A stretch of DNA of 64,000 nucleotides from positions 62,001 through 126,000 of the forward strand of contig JBBRRB010000011.1 in NCBI GenBank assembly GCA_038225555.1. Reading direction: 5' to 3'. How positions within the stretch are numbered: the first letter of the stretch is position 1; each line of letters opens with the position of its first letter. Positions 17,928-29,297 of this stretch are shown here, in pieces. The notes under the pieces are model-generated. The model was not told the origin of the DNA. It did no database searches and was given only the letters and a program-made list of their open reading frames with translations. Source of the stretch: JANXQZ01 sp038225555. GTDB taxonomy: Bacteria; Acidobacteriota; Terriglobia; Bryobacterales; Bryobacteraceae. Both the position numbers and the translations under genes were made by a program.

Positions 17928-19748
17928 ATGCGGCTATTATCGGCGGCTACGCTACTCTTACTTTCTATCCTCCCTTCCTTCGCGCAGATGACGCTCTCGC
18001 AAAAGCAGGACGATTTCCGGCAACTCGTTGCCCTTTACGACAAAGATTACGCTTTTTACGAATGGAAGCGGGATGCGATCGGTTTCGATCTGCTGAATAT
18101 TAGGCCATGGCTAGACAGGCTAGCCGCAACCACCGACGATCTTGGCTACTACGAGATCGCGGCGCAGTACGTCGCCAGTCTCAAAGACGGGCACGATACC
18201 TATCTCAACCCTTCCGATTTCGTAGCCGATCTGCGCTTTAGAGTCGACCTGTATGATGGCAAAGCGTTGGTGGACGCAATCGACCGAACCGCGCTCCCGG
18301 CGCGGGGTTTCAACATTCAGATTGGAGACGAACTTGTTTCGCTGGACGGCAAAACGCCGGAAGACTACATTACAGATTTCTCCAAATACTACCAGGACGG
18401 CAGTGCCCGGTCGACGCGACGCGATGCGGTGGATTTTTCCTCGATCCGCCCTCAAAGCATTAATCCTCGAGCTGCGATAGTGGGCGACACGGCCGACGTT
18501 GTGCTGCGAGGCTCGGACGGGGTTTTAAAAAATCTCACAATCAAGTGGGTGAAGTCGGGAACGCCATTCACTTCCATCGGCCCGGTGCCGAATCCATATT
18601 TAAAACCGGCTACCCCGTTGCTCGAAAAGGGAGAAACGGAAGCGGCTCGCCGCGTGAAACCACACCCCGTGAATGTCGGCCCGGCGGCGGATGGAGAGCC
18701 CGTCACAAGTAGCGAGCAGCAGAAGTTCTATCGCACTTTGACCAAGCGGTTTCAACTCATGCTGAAGCCCGAATCGTTTAACGGGCTAGGTTCGATCACA
18801 CCCATTTACCGCCGGGGGCTTCCCGCGACTTTCAAACAACGTCTCGGCACAAGGTCAAGCGATTTCTTTTTCTCTGGAACGTATACATCCGGCAATTCCA
18901 CTGTCGGTTTGATCCGCATCGCCGATTTCTGCCCGGACAACTGCGTGGGCGATTTCACTACCATTGACGCCGCTGTTGCGCAGTTTCAGAAGGAAATCGT
19001 GTTTCTTAAGGCAAACAGCGATGCGCTCGTCGTGGATGTCACTCGCAACCCCGGCGGATTTGGATTTTACGGGCTACAGCTGCTAGACCGGCTCACCGAC
19101 AAACCTTATACGCATGCTGGTATGAACGTGCGTCCGCAATATGCGGACATCGTATCGATAAACCAGTTGCTTGATTCGGGCGCTCAATCCGGTTTAGAGC
19201 AATGGCAACTGAACCTGCTCACTGCTTACCGCGATGAGATCCGCAGAGCATACCAGGAAAATCGCGGCATGACGGGTCCGCTCCCGATCGACCTCGGTTT
19301 GAGCGTGGACCCGGCCGACCCGAGCTTCCTCTCTTTCACCCATCCCGCCGTTCTCGATAGCACTGGTAAGCCGGTCGGCTATAACAAGCCCGTTCTTTGC
19401 CTTGCCGACGACGCCAGTTTCTCCGCGGCTGAACTCTTCTCCGGAGCATTCCAGGATATGAACCGCGGCCCCGTATTTGGATACGTGACCGGAGGGCTTG
19501 GCGGTGGCCGCATGGACACCACGACGGGGATTTATTCGGAGGCGTTCACCAGCGTCACGGTGCAACGCTTGCTTCGCTCGAAACCGATCGCAAGCCCGGA
19601 CTATCCTTCGGCGCCCTACATTGAGAATATCGGCATTCGCCCCGATATTACGCTGGATTATATGACTGCCGATAATCTCACGACTGGCGGGAAGGCGTTC
19701 GTGGACGGCTTTACGCAGGCGGTTCTAGCGCTGCTGGCGCCGAAATAG
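17928..19748 (+). CDS. S41-family (C-terminal processing) peptidase-like protein, exported
   Basis: ATG 17928 follows AGGAG (17919-17923) and begins a signal peptide (MRLLSAATLLLLSILPSFAQ). An N-terminal helical region containing SLKDGHDTYL is followed by a PDZ-like segment (IQIGDELVSLDGKTPEDY), then an S41 catalytic core from about residue 310. The likely nucleophile is Ser499 in DDASFSAAELF, matching the family (T/S)xSAAE pattern, with VVDVTRNPGGFG as the preceding conserved strand. At 606 residues it is in the range of tricorn-like/CtpA-like acidobacterial S41 proteins. The role is probably periplasmic proteolysis; substrate unknown. Confidence 0.8.
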   Translation: MRLLSAATLLLLSILPSFAQMTLSQKQDDFRQLVALYDKDYAFYEWKRDAIGFDLLNIRPWLDRLAATTDDLGYYEIAAQYVASLKDGHDTYLNPSDFVADLRFRVDLYDGKALVDAIDRTALPARGFNIQIGDELVSLDGKTPEDYITDFSKYYQDGSARSTRRDAVDFSSIRPQSINPRAAIVGDTADVVLRGSDGVLKNLTIKWVKSGTPFTSIGPVPNPYLKPATPLLEKGETEAARRVKPHPVNVGPAADGEPVTSSEQQKFYRTLTKRFQLMLKPESFNGLGSITPIYRRGLPATFKQRLGTRSSDFFFSGTYTSGNSTVGLIRIADFCPDNCVGDFTTIDAAVAQFQKEIVFLKANSDALVVDVTRNPGGFGFYGLQLLDRLTDKPYTHAGMNVRPQYADIVSINQLLDSGAQSGLEQWQLNLLTAYRDEIRRAYQENRGMTGPLPIDLGLSVDPADPSFLSFTHPAVLDSTGKPVGYNKPVLCLADDASFSAAELFSGAFQDMNRGPVFGYVTGGLGGGRMDTTTGIYSEAFTSVTVQRLLRSKPIASPDYPSAPYIENIGIRPDITLDYMTADNLTTGGKAFVDGFTQAVLALLAPK

Positions 19749-21436
<1,688 letters not shown>

Positions 21437-21440
<4 letters not shown>

Positions 21441-22549
21441 TTCACGTTCACGCCTGGCTGCTGCGCCTGTTTTTCGGCGTTGAGCTTGAGCACGATCGCC
21501 CGTTCGCCGTCTCCGTCGGCTTTGCGCTTCAAACGATAATATGCGGTCGCCAGCGTCACGTGAGCCTCCACGAATTGCGGCACTTCTTTCGTGAGCTGTT
21601 CCAAGCCCTTCCGCGCCTCGTCCACTTTTCCGGCCGCAAGATCTAAGGTCGAGAGTTGATACCTTACGCGCTGGTCGCCGGGTCGAACCGTGAGCGCGCG
21701 TTCGAACCGTTTACGCGCCTCGTCCAGGTCTTGATCCTGCTTCAGAATTACGCCCAACTGCAGATTAGACATGAAGTCGTTCGGGTTCGTATCGAGCTCT
21801 TTGCGGAACGCCTTCGCCGCTCCCGCTTCATCCCCGGTTGCCATGAGAGCGAGTCCATAGTATGAGTGAAGTTCTGGAAGCGCGGGGTTCAGTTCTACCG
21901 CCTTTTGCAGATCAGCGAGCGCTCCGGTGAAGTCATGGACGTAGAACTTCGTAGTGCCTAGCAGCAGCCGTGCCTCAGCCGAATCGCCATCGCGCAAAAT
22001 GCGGTCCACCAGCACCTGCCCGCGCTTAGTCTGCTCATCGCGAATCAGGGCGGTTCCCAGCAAATAGATCAGAGCCTTATCGTCTGGACTCTCCTTCTCT
22101 AAAGGAGAGAGCAGTTCGATGACCCTGGCATTTTCGCCCAGGCGCAGTTCGCAATCGGCTAGCAGGAAAAGCGCCTGCCGATTCGCAGGTTGCAGTTCCC
22201 GAACCCGCGCCAGTTCCTCCGCCGCCTTGCGAATCTGGGCAACTTTATAGTGGGCCAGAGCAAGATTAAGCAGCATGGCGGGATTCCGCGGATCGCCGTC
22301 GAGGGCCAGCTTGTATTCGGAAATCGCCTCTTCATAGCGGCCAGCCTTGGCCAGAGCCGCGCCCAGATTCGACCTGACCGCGACCATATCTGGCCGGAGC
22401 TTCAGGAATTCCCGATACTCCCGGATCGCGCCCTCTGTGTCTCCCGCTTGGTGCAACTCAATCGCATGTTTCAAAACCGTTTGCGGTTGCTGGGCCGCAA
22501 GTGTCAAGATCCAGAAAGTCGCGGCGAGGATCGACAGGGAACGGCACAT
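21437..22549 (-). CDS. Exported tetratricopeptide-repeat protein
   Basis: A signal peptide (LSILAATFWILTLAAQ) is followed by about nine TPR units, e.g. KAGRYEEAISEYKLALDGDP, ALADLQKAVELNPALPELHS and EARKRFERALTVRPGDQRVR. The protein ends in a Lys-rich region. The next gene of the operon starts inside its stop codon. It is similar in layout to the N-terminal two thirds of the upstream TPR/deiodinase protein, suggesting duplication. TPR arrays mediate protein-protein contacts, presumably in the periplasm. Confidence 0.85.
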
Positions 22550-22563
22550 CGGCTAACTTAATC

Positions 22564-23994
22564 TTACTTCCCGAGTGCGGTCTGGATGGCGGATTCCAAC
22601 TGGTCGGCCTTGAAATCCAACTCGCCCAGGCGGCTGTTGTACGCCACACGACCGTCTTTGGCGATCAGATAAACCCGGCTCGGCCAAGCGTCGTAGGCGG
22701 CTTCGATCTTGCCATCCATTCCGTCGGTGATGGCCGGAAAGGGAAGATCCAGCTTGCGCACGCACAATGACGCATGGGCTTCCTTTTCATGAATATCGCG
22801 AGCAGGCTGCATGTCGATCCCGTCGCGATCGTTCATCGTGCTCTGCCACTGTCCCGCCGCGTGAGCCTCTTTGATATAGATAAGCCGGAACGGCACCCGA
22901 TCCCGGAAGCGTTGTGACAACTTCTTGAGCTCGGCTGCGCTTCCTCGAAATTGAGGGCAAGTATAGCTTCCGAAAACCAGGACCACCGGGGAGCGATCAT
23001 GAAATTTTGCCAAGCCGAGCAATTCAAAGTCGGGCGCTCGATTGCCCGCCAGAATGCCACCGTCAACTGCCCGTTCGGTGTCCTTTCCGTCCAGCGCCGC
23101 CCGCGCTTCTCCTGACCCTGGCCTCGTCAACACAGCGTGCTCGAGCAAGGGACGCGCTTCGTCCTTCTTCCCGCGATGCATGAGGATTTGTCCGAGCCGC
23201 AGATTAGCTTCGAAATCGTTCGGATTCGCTACAAGTTCTTTTTGAAATGCTTCTGAGGCCCCCTGCGCGTCGCCAGTATTGAGCAGAGCTTGCCCATAAA
23301 AAGACTGAAGAGTCGGCAGATTGGGGTTCAAGTCAATTGCCCTGCGAAGCGCCTTCACCGCGCTCGGATAGTCGCCCGCCATATACATGCCCATGCCGAG
23401 CAAAAATCTGCCCTCCGCGGAATCTCCCTCGCGCAGAATCTTGTCGACTCGCTTTTGGCCCGCTTCGATTGCTCCGTCGCGGATCAAAGCCGTTCCCAAA
23501 AGATACGTGATGGCCCGGTTGTCTGGAAGGACGGCTTCGACCGGGCTCAGCAAATCCACCACTTTGCGAAACGAACCCAATCGCAAATGGCAGTCTGCCA
23601 GCAGCAGAGTGGCATTCAGGTTTTCCGGATCCTCGGTGTGAATCTTCGCGAGCAGATCGGCGGCTTGGGAGATTTGGAACGACTTGTAGTACGCCAGCGC
23701 CAGATTCAAACGCAGGTGCTTTGCAGCCTCAGGCGGTGCCGTGTTGAGAGCCTCGGTATACTCCTGGATCGAGTCCTGATAACGGCCCAACTTCGCCAGC
23801 ACGGCACCAAGGTTAGACCGCGCATCGAAACGACCAGGATTAGCCCGAACCACCTCGCGGTACTCTCGGATGGCTCCTTCGAGATCTCCAGACTGCTGCA
23901 GCCTCAGTGCTTGCGCGAAGGCCGAATCGGTTCCGGACAATTGAGCGGAACCGCATTTTACCAGCAGCAAAATGACCGCGACACACCTAAACAT
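22564..23994 (-). CDS. TPR protein fused to an iodothyronine-deiodinase-like thioredoxin-fold domain
   Basis: After a signal-like N-terminus (FRCVAVILLLVKCGSAQ), residues about 30-300 are TPR repeats. From about 320 a peroxiredoxin-like domain starts at NRAPDFELLGL. Its active site VFGSYTCPQFRGS aligns with the deiodinase motif in which selenocysteine sits at the Cys position, and YIKEAHAAGQW is the matching family segment. It is therefore a Cys homologue of the deiodinase family, more likely a redox enzyme than an iodide-removing one. First gene of the operon, 14 bases before the next. Confidence 0.85.
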   Translation of the reverse strand: MFRCVAVILLLVKCGSAQLSGTDSAFAQALRLQQSGDLEGAIREYREVVRANPGRFDARSNLGAVLAKLGRYQDSIQEYTEALNTAPPEAAKHLRLNLALAYYKSFQISQAADLLAKIHTEDPENLNATLLLADCHLRLGSFRKVVDLLSPVEAVLPDNRAITYLLGTALIRDGAIEAGQKRVDKILREGDSAEGRFLLGMGMYMAGDYPSAVKALRRAIDLNPNLPTLQSFYGQALLNTGDAQGASEAFQKELVANPNDFEANLRLGQILMHRGKKDEARPLLEHAVLTRPGSGEARAALDGKDTERAVDGGILAGNRAPDFELLGLAKFHDRSPVVLVFGSYTCPQFRGSAAELKKLSQRFRDRVPFRLIYIKEAHAAGQWQSTMNDRDGIDMQPARDIHEKEAHASLCVRKLDLPFPAITDGMDGKIEAAYDAWPSRVYLIAKDGRVAYNSRLGELDFKADQLESAIQTALGK

Positions 23995-24104
23995 TGTTCC
24001 TATGAGCAGTGTATCCTAGGCAGTTGGGGATCCTGATCGGATTGGAACCGGTCTTCTGGAATACATACTCGGAAACGTCCGCCAGTATGATTTAATGGAT
24101 TCGT

Positions 24105-24156
24105 TAACGCCCCTTCCCGGCTTGGTAACGTGCTCGGATAACAGCTGTAACGTGCT
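24105..24156. repeat. Three phased TAACG direct repeats upstream of the TonB receptor
   Basis: TAACG occurs at 24105-24109, 24126-24130 and 24148-24152. The last two lie in identical GTAACGTGCT decamers (24125-24134 and 24147-24156). Steps of 21 and 22 bases are about two helical turns, the pattern of a multi-dimer binding site. They sit in the 296-base gap between divergent genes (23995-24290), where I see no other gene. Confidence 0.45.
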
Positions 24157-24290
24157 TGAAAGTAAACGGGTTAATTGAAAGAAAGAACGTTGCCGGCCTA
24201 GTTAACCCCTTTATCCTTCCGATAGCATATTTGTATTACTATGATCGTCAGAGCTTGTCTCGTAATGACTTTGTTGTCAAAAGGTGCTCG

Positions 24291-27200
24291 ATGAATAATT
24301 CACGAAAGATTTTGCTTGCCGCAGCGATCGGATTTTTGCTGGTCTCTTCTGCGGTTTACGCTCAGTCCATTTTCGCCACGCTTACTGGCACGGTATCCGA
24401 TTCCTCGGGCGCAGTGGTTCCTCAAGCCAAAGTGGTATTAAAAAACCAAGGTTCGGGTGACGTTCGTCGTACCGTTTCAAATGCTGAGGGATACTTCTCT
24501 TTTTCAGCCCTTCCTACAGGGAGCTATAGCGTTTCAGTTGAAGCTCCCGGCTTTAACAAGTACGAAGAAACCGGAGTCGCTTTCACGGGAGCGGAGAAAA
24601 GGAATCTGAACATTGCTCTCGAGATTGGTGCGCTCACGGCTGAGGTGAAGGTTATCACTCATGCCGATCAGTTGTCGCCTGCGGATTCCGGCGAGGTTAG
24701 CTCCACGCTGACCGAGAAGCAACTCCAGAATTACAGCGTGGTTGGCCGCAGCGCCGCCGAATTTATCAAGGTGCTTCCTGGATTCGCCATTTCCGGTACC
24801 AACACCGAAAATCGCGCAAACTTCACAGGCGAGTTCATTGGGATCAATGGGAACGGAGATGGCCAGAACCAGAGCGCCTTTAACGGTGCCTTTGCCGCGA
24901 ACGGGACCACTGGTGCCATGGACATCACCGCCGATGGAGCCCACGTCTCCGATCCAGGCTGCAACTGCGCGACACCTGTGAATCCCAACAGCGACATGAT
25001 TCAGGAGCTGAAGGTGCTCACGTCGAACTTCGGCGCTGAAAACTCCAAGGGTCCTATCGTATTAAATACGATTGCTAAGGCCGGAACCAGCCAGTTCCAC
25101 GGGGAAGCCTATCTCTACGCCCGGCACTACGCGATGAACGCAAACGATTGGCTTTTTAACGAAAACGGTACGGAGCGCCCCAGCGGAAAATTCTTCTTCC
25201 CGGGCGGGAACCTCGGCGGCCCGGTTATCATCCCAGGCACACACTTTAACAAGAACCACGATAAGCTGTTCTTCTTCACCGGGTACGAATATTTCTATCA
25301 GACTCGTGACACAGGCTTACTTCGCGCCACTGTACCGACTGCGGGCATGCGTCTAGGCGATTTCAGCCCCAACGAGCTTACCAAATTAGGCAAGGTGACC
25401 GCGTCGGGCGGCTCTCCCCAACAGCTCAAGGAGGATCCACAGTTCCCGGGCGGCATCGTTCCCAAGAGCCTGATCGATCCAGGTGGTTCGCTGCTCCTGA
25501 ACCAGTACCCGCTCCCGAACGCCAATCCCAACGCCAATGGCGGATATAATTTCGTAAAGGATATCAACTACAACCAGCCGGGCTTTCAGTGGCTGACCCG
25601 CGTGGATTACAGCATCAGCGATAACACCAAGCTGTTCGTCCGCTACAACCTTCAGAAGGAAGACCAGCAGTTCCCGGTCGGTCTCTGGTGGAGGAATGGT
25701 TCGCAGCTTCCTTACTACACGCCAATCGATGCGCCGAACCAGTCGCAATCCGTTTCGGCCAGTTTGACACACGTCTTCAACCCCTCGCTCACGAATGAAT
25801 TCGTGTTCGGCTATACCTTCATCGATTTCCAAAATAAGTTCAAGGATCCCAAAAAGGTGAGCCGCAGCGCACTGGGCTACCCGTACCAGGAACCCTACAA
25901 GAATGGTATTGACCAGCTTCCCTCGCAATTGGGATGGGGCGGCGAATTTGCGGGGTTCTTCAACCCGGCCGGTTTCGAAGTGGGTGGCAGCAAGGGCCTT
26001 TTCGCGGACAAATATCTTCCTTCGATAAGCGACAACATTTCCAAGGTTTGGGGTACCCACACCATGAAGTTCGGCGCTTTCTACGAGTATGTGATCAATG
26101 ATCAGCCTACCAATAGCTACGCCAACGGTTTGGCAATCGAAGCCAACTGGGGCGGCAACACCTCCGGTAACGCATATGCCGACCTGTTGCTCGGTCGTGC
26201 TGCGCAGTACAATTCGCAAAACTTCGACCACCTCAATAACGAGTCCTATCAAACGATCGAATTTTTCGCCCAGGATAGCTGGAAGGTGAACCGCAGGCTG
26301 ACGCTCGATTTCGGCTTGCGAGCCTCGCACTTGGGCTCGTGGACGGATCGCCAGGGATTCGGCTTCGCCGTCTTTGATCCGAAACTGTATAAGGCCGGTG
26401 CGCCCGCCACCGATTACAGCGGCTTCACTTGGCACAAGCGGGACTCTTCGGTTCCGCTGTCCGGTTTCGGCAATCGCGCACTATTCTGGGCGCCCCGATT
26501 CGGCTTGGCTTATGATGTGTTTGGAACCGGGAAGACGGTTCTTCGTGGAGGCTGGGGCATGTACTACTATCACAATGCCCAGTTCACGCAAGGGCTGGAT
26601 GTTCCGGAAGGCGTGCAGGCAACCACTTTCAACAACACGACTTTCAAGGAACTCTCCAGCACCACACCAGCTTTCGCTCAATTGACTGCAGATGGCGTCT
26701 TACGCGGAGACGATCACAGTCCGCTGACGACTACGTACAGCTTCACCGTTTCGCAGCAATTGCTAAGCGGATCATTGCTGGAAGTGGCCTATGTTGGCAA
26801 TCAGAGCAATTATCTTCTGAACCAGACTGGTCCGGGCACCAACGTCAACCTCGTCCCGCCGGGGGCGCTGTTCAACAAGGGCCTCGATTTAAATAACGTC
26901 AGCGACTACACTCCCTATCGTCCGTACACTGCTTACGGCGATATCCGTCTGGCCCGTCACAATATGTATTCGAACTATAATTCGATGCAGGCAAGTTTTG
27001 TGCGCCAGCGGGGCAAGTACAGTTACTCCTTAAACTACACGTTCAGCAAGGCGCTCGGTATCGTCAAAGGCGGCGCGGATCCATTCAACGTGAACAACGA
27101 TTACGGTGCATTGGACTTTGATCGGCGGCAGATCTTTAACGCGGCTTATTCAATCGAATTGCCCAATCCGGTTCGTCAGAACGCGATCGGCAAGGTAGTG

Positions 27201-27752
27201 GCCAACGGCTGGCAGTTCTCCGGCATCACGCAGATCCAAAGCGGGATTAACCTCATCCCGAACTCGGATGGCGGGAACGGAAACCTCGCTTTGGGGCCCA
27301 ACGGGTTCCAATTGCCGAATGGAAACAACGTGAGCAACAACTCGATCCTGGGAACGAACGCAATTGCCTTGCGGCCCATCGTTACCTGCAACCCGCGAGC
27401 GAATTTGGCGGCTCATCAGTTCATCAACGGATCGTGCTTCGCTCTTCCGAGCCAAGTCGGGCAGAACGGACCCGCGGTTCTGCCGGAAGTTTTCGGTCCT
27501 GCATTCTGGAACTCGGATCTCTCGCTGTTCAAGAACTTCGTGTTCGGCGAATCGAAGGCCAAGAAGCTTCAGTTCCGCTTCTCGACTTACAATTTCCTGA
27601 ACCATCCGCTAGACAGCTTCGTCGGCGGGAGCAACAATTTAAACCTGAATTTCAACGGGACAACAGGCAAATTGGACAACACTAAGTTTGGCATTGCGAC
27701 GGAGAAACAGGGACATCGTTTGATTCAGCTTGCTCTGAAGTTCTACTTCTAA
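24291..27752 (+). CDS. TonB-dependent receptor with carboxypeptidase-regulatory-like plug extension (Oar/SusC-like)
   Basis: ATG 24291 follows AAGGTG and starts a signal peptide (RKILLAAAIGFLLVSSAVYA). Next is a CarboxypepD_reg domain (TGTVSDSSGAVVPQAKVVLKN), a plug domain, then a long outer-membrane beta-barrel ending in the aromatic strand RLIQLALKFYF. At 1153 residues it matches the Oar-like receptors abundant in Acidobacteriota that import large substrates, probably glycans or peptides. In-frame codons from 24156 to 24290 are not needed. A strong terminator follows at 27779-27807. Confidence 0.9.
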   Translation: MNNSRKILLAAAIGFLLVSSAVYAQSIFATLTGTVSDSSGAVVPQAKVVLKNQGSGDVRRTVSNAEGYFSFSALPTGSYSVSVEAPGFNKYEETGVAFTGAEKRNLNIALEIGALTAEVKVITHADQLSPADSGEVSSTLTEKQLQNYSVVGRSAAEFIKVLPGFAISGTNTENRANFTGEFIGINGNGDGQNQSAFNGAFAANGTTGAMDITADGAHVSDPGCNCATPVNPNSDMIQELKVLTSNFGAENSKGPIVLNTIAKAGTSQFHGEAYLYARHYAMNANDWLFNENGTERPSGKFFFPGGNLGGPVIIPGTHFNKNHDKLFFFTGYEYFYQTRDTGLLRATVPTAGMRLGDFSPNELTKLGKVTASGGSPQQLKEDPQFPGGIVPKSLIDPGGSLLLNQYPLPNANPNANGGYNFVKDINYNQPGFQWLTRVDYSISDNTKLFVRYNLQKEDQQFPVGLWWRNGSQLPYYTPIDAPNQSQSVSASLTHVFNPSLTNEFVFGYTFIDFQNKFKDPKKVSRSALGYPYQEPYKNGIDQLPSQLGWGGEFAGFFNPAGFEVGGSKGLFADKYLPSISDNISKVWGTHTMKFGAFYEYVINDQPTNSYANGLAIEANWGGNTSGNAYADLLLGRAAQYNSQNFDHLNNESYQTIEFFAQDSWKVNRRLTLDFGLRASHLGSWTDRQGFGFAVFDPKLYKAGAPATDYSGFTWHKRDSSVPLSGFGNRALFWAPRFGLAYDVFGTGKTVLRGGWGMYYYHNAQFTQGLDVPEGVQATTFNNTTFKELSSTTPAFAQLTADGVLRGDDHSPLTTTYSFTVSQQLLSGSLLEVAYVGNQSNYLLNQTGPGTNVNLVPPGALFNKGLDLNNVSDYTPYRPYTAYGDIRLARHNMYSNYNSMQASFVRQRGKYSYSLNYTFSKALGIVKGGADPFNVNNDYGALDFDRRQIFNAAYSIELPNPVRQNAIGKVVANGWQFSGITQIQSGINLIPNSDGGNGNLALGPNGFQLPNGNNVSNNSILGTNAIALRPIVTCNPRANLAAHQFINGSCFALPSQVGQNGPAVLPEVFGPAFWNSDLSLFKNFVFGESKAKKLQFRFSTYNFLNHPLDSFVGGSNNLNLNFNGTTGKLDNTKFGIATEKQGHRLIQLALKFYF

Positions 27753-27778
27753 GCAGGTTGTTCGGTTCGTTTGGAAAG

Positions 27779-27807
27779 GGGGTGGCCTTAGCGGCTGCCC
27801 CTTTTTT
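27779..27807 (+). terminator. Rho-independent terminator after the TonB receptor
   Basis: GGGGTGGCC (27779-27787) pairs with GGCTGCCCC (27793-27801) through seven Watson-Crick and two G-U pairs around a five-base loop, followed by six T residues (27802-27807). It ends six bases before the start codon of the phosphopantetheinyl transferase gene. Confidence 0.8.
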
Positions 27808-27812
27808 ATTGT

Positions 27813-28478
27813 ATGCTTTCAGAGTCTGAAATTCACCTTTGGATAGAGTCGTTGGAATGTTCCCCGACTGATCTGCTTGGGCTCGCAAGCATCCTTTCCC
27901 CCGACGAGCGCGCGAGAGCGGATCGTTTCCACTTCGCCCGACACCGCGACCGCTTCATCGCGGCGCGAGGTAGGCTTCGGCAAATCCTTGGCGCATATTT
28001 ATCGACCGAGCCTGCGGCATTGGCGTTCTCTTATAACGCGTATGGCAAGCCTTCGTTGGATGATCAGCTGAGATTTAATCTTTCGCACTCTGGAACAAAA
28101 GCTGTCTACGCCATTGCGAACGGCAGAGAATTAGGCATAGACATCGAGCAGATGCAACCCGCGTTTGCCAACGAGCGAATTCCGGAAATGTTCTTCTCTC
28201 CAGGCGAAGTGGCGGAGTTGAGGTCCTTGCCGCCCGACACCCAGACACTGGCGTTCTTTCGATGCTGGACGCGCAAGGAAGCCTACGTGAAGGCTCGAGC
28301 AGAGGGATTGTCCATAGCGCTCGACAGCTTCGACGTCAGTCTTCGTCCCGATGAACCCGCGCGCTTTCTCCGCAACGGCGAGGGATGGTCGATCTACTCT
28401 TTCGAAGTGGAACCCGACTACTTGGGAGCGATTGTGGCCGAAGGAAGCGGCTGGACTGTTCAGACCATCTTGCGATAA
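27813..28478 (+). CDS. 4'-phosphopantetheinyl transferase (Sfp/AcpT type)
   Basis: Transfers the phosphopantetheine arm of CoA to a Ser of acyl or peptidyl carrier domains. Signature residues are present: GIDIEQ with Asp110 and Glu112 for Mg2+, and FRCWTRKEAYVKA with Trp152, Lys155 and Glu156. The FNLSHSG segment and N-terminal DERARADRFHF...RDRFIAARG fit Sfp-type enzymes (221 residues). It is the only such gene in the window and so a candidate activator of the carrier domain at about 59.2 kb. The start codon lies directly behind a terminator, leaving little room for a leader. Its 3' end overlaps the converging sugar isomerase gene by 19 bases. Confidence 0.9.
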   Translation: MLSESEIHLWIESLECSPTDLLGLASILSPDERARADRFHFARHRDRFIAARGRLRQILGAYLSTEPAALAFSYNAYGKPSLDDQLRFNLSHSGTKAVYAIANGRELGIDIEQMQPAFANERIPEMFFSPGEVAELRSLPPDTQTLAFFRCWTRKEAYVKARAEGLSIALDSFDVSLRPDEPARFLRNGEGWSIYSFEVEPDYLGAIVAEGSGWTVQTILR

Positions 28479-29284
28479 GCGGCTAAGCACCGTTCCGCAG
28501 TTTCCAGCGGAGGGTAGCGGCTTCCCTCCTGCTCAATCAAAAAATATTCCGCGCCGCCAATTTTCTCGGCAGCATCCAGGATCTTTTTCCAGGGCCCGAT
28601 GCCCTCGCCGAATAGAGCCTTGTAGCCGTCCTGAGGCGACCAGTCCTTTAAGTGCAACGACGAAATTCGACCCGGGTTCTTTTCAATCCAAGCAATCGGG
28701 TCGTACTTCATTTCCAGAGCCGTGCCCACATCCAGTTGCAGCATCACGGCCTTGTTCGTATTTGCTGCCAGCACCTCGAGCGGGCGCTGCCCTTCGATCT
28801 CCACGAACTCCACGGCGTGGTTATGATAGCCGGGGCGCAGTCCCTCGGGCTTCATCGCCTCAGCCCCTTGGTTCAAGATCTCGGCGACCTTCTTCCAGCC
28901 GTCGATACCTTCCACTTTGCCCGCGCTAGCCAGAACGATAAACTTGCTGCCGAGGATTCGATTTAACTCGATGGCGTGAGCAATACCGTCCGAGTTGAAA
29001 GAAGCCAGGCCGTTGTGAGTGGAGAAGCAGCGGATCCCTAGCCCGTCGAGAAGGCTGCGCATCTCCTTGGCGTACGCGGGCGTCCATTGAAAATAGGGAG
29101 CATAGAATTCCACGCCTTCGTAGCCCATTTTTGCAACCGCACGCACCGTCCCCATGGGATCGTCCTTCAGCTCTTTGCGAACGGAATATAGTTCGAGCCC
29201 AATAGGGATGTGCTTGCTCTTTTCAGCCGCCGCCAGCAGGGGAAGCGCGGCCGAAGATGCCAGAAAGGAACGGCGGGAAATCAT
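28460..29284 (-). CDS. Tat-exported sugar phosphate isomerase/epimerase-like (xylose isomerase-like TIM barrel)
   Basis: MISRRSFLASSAALPLLAAA is a twin-arginine leader. The body is an AP-endonuclease-2/xylose-isomerase-like TIM barrel: GLELYSVRKEL, KMGYEGVEFY, CFSTHNG, GYHNHAVEF, MLQLDVG and SLHLKDW, with the metal-binding His/Glu/Asp residues in those strands. The family isomerises sugars or sugar derivatives; Tat-tagged members act in the periplasm and are widespread in Acidobacteriota and Planctomycetes. ATG 29284 is preferred over an earlier start because it puts the RR motif correctly. Confidence 0.85.
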   Translation of the reverse strand: MISRRSFLASSAALPLLAAAEKSKHIPIGLELYSVRKELKDDPMGTVRAVAKMGYEGVEFYAPYFQWTPAYAKEMRSLLDGLGIRCFSTHNGLASFNSDGIAHAIELNRILGSKFIVLASAGKVEGIDGWKKVAEILNQGAEAMKPEGLRPGYHNHAVEFVEIEGQRPLEVLAANTNKAVMLQLDVGTALEMKYDPIAWIEKNPGRISSLHLKDWSPQDGYKALFGEGIGPWKKILDAAEKIGGAEYFLIEQEGSRYPPLETAERCLAAYRKMV

Positions 29285-29297
29285 AGTCCGAACCATA

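Noticed and set aside
25386..26435. 349-codon open frame antisense to the TonB receptor
   Set aside because: No domain or leader; explained by the GC-rich codon pattern of the receptor gene.
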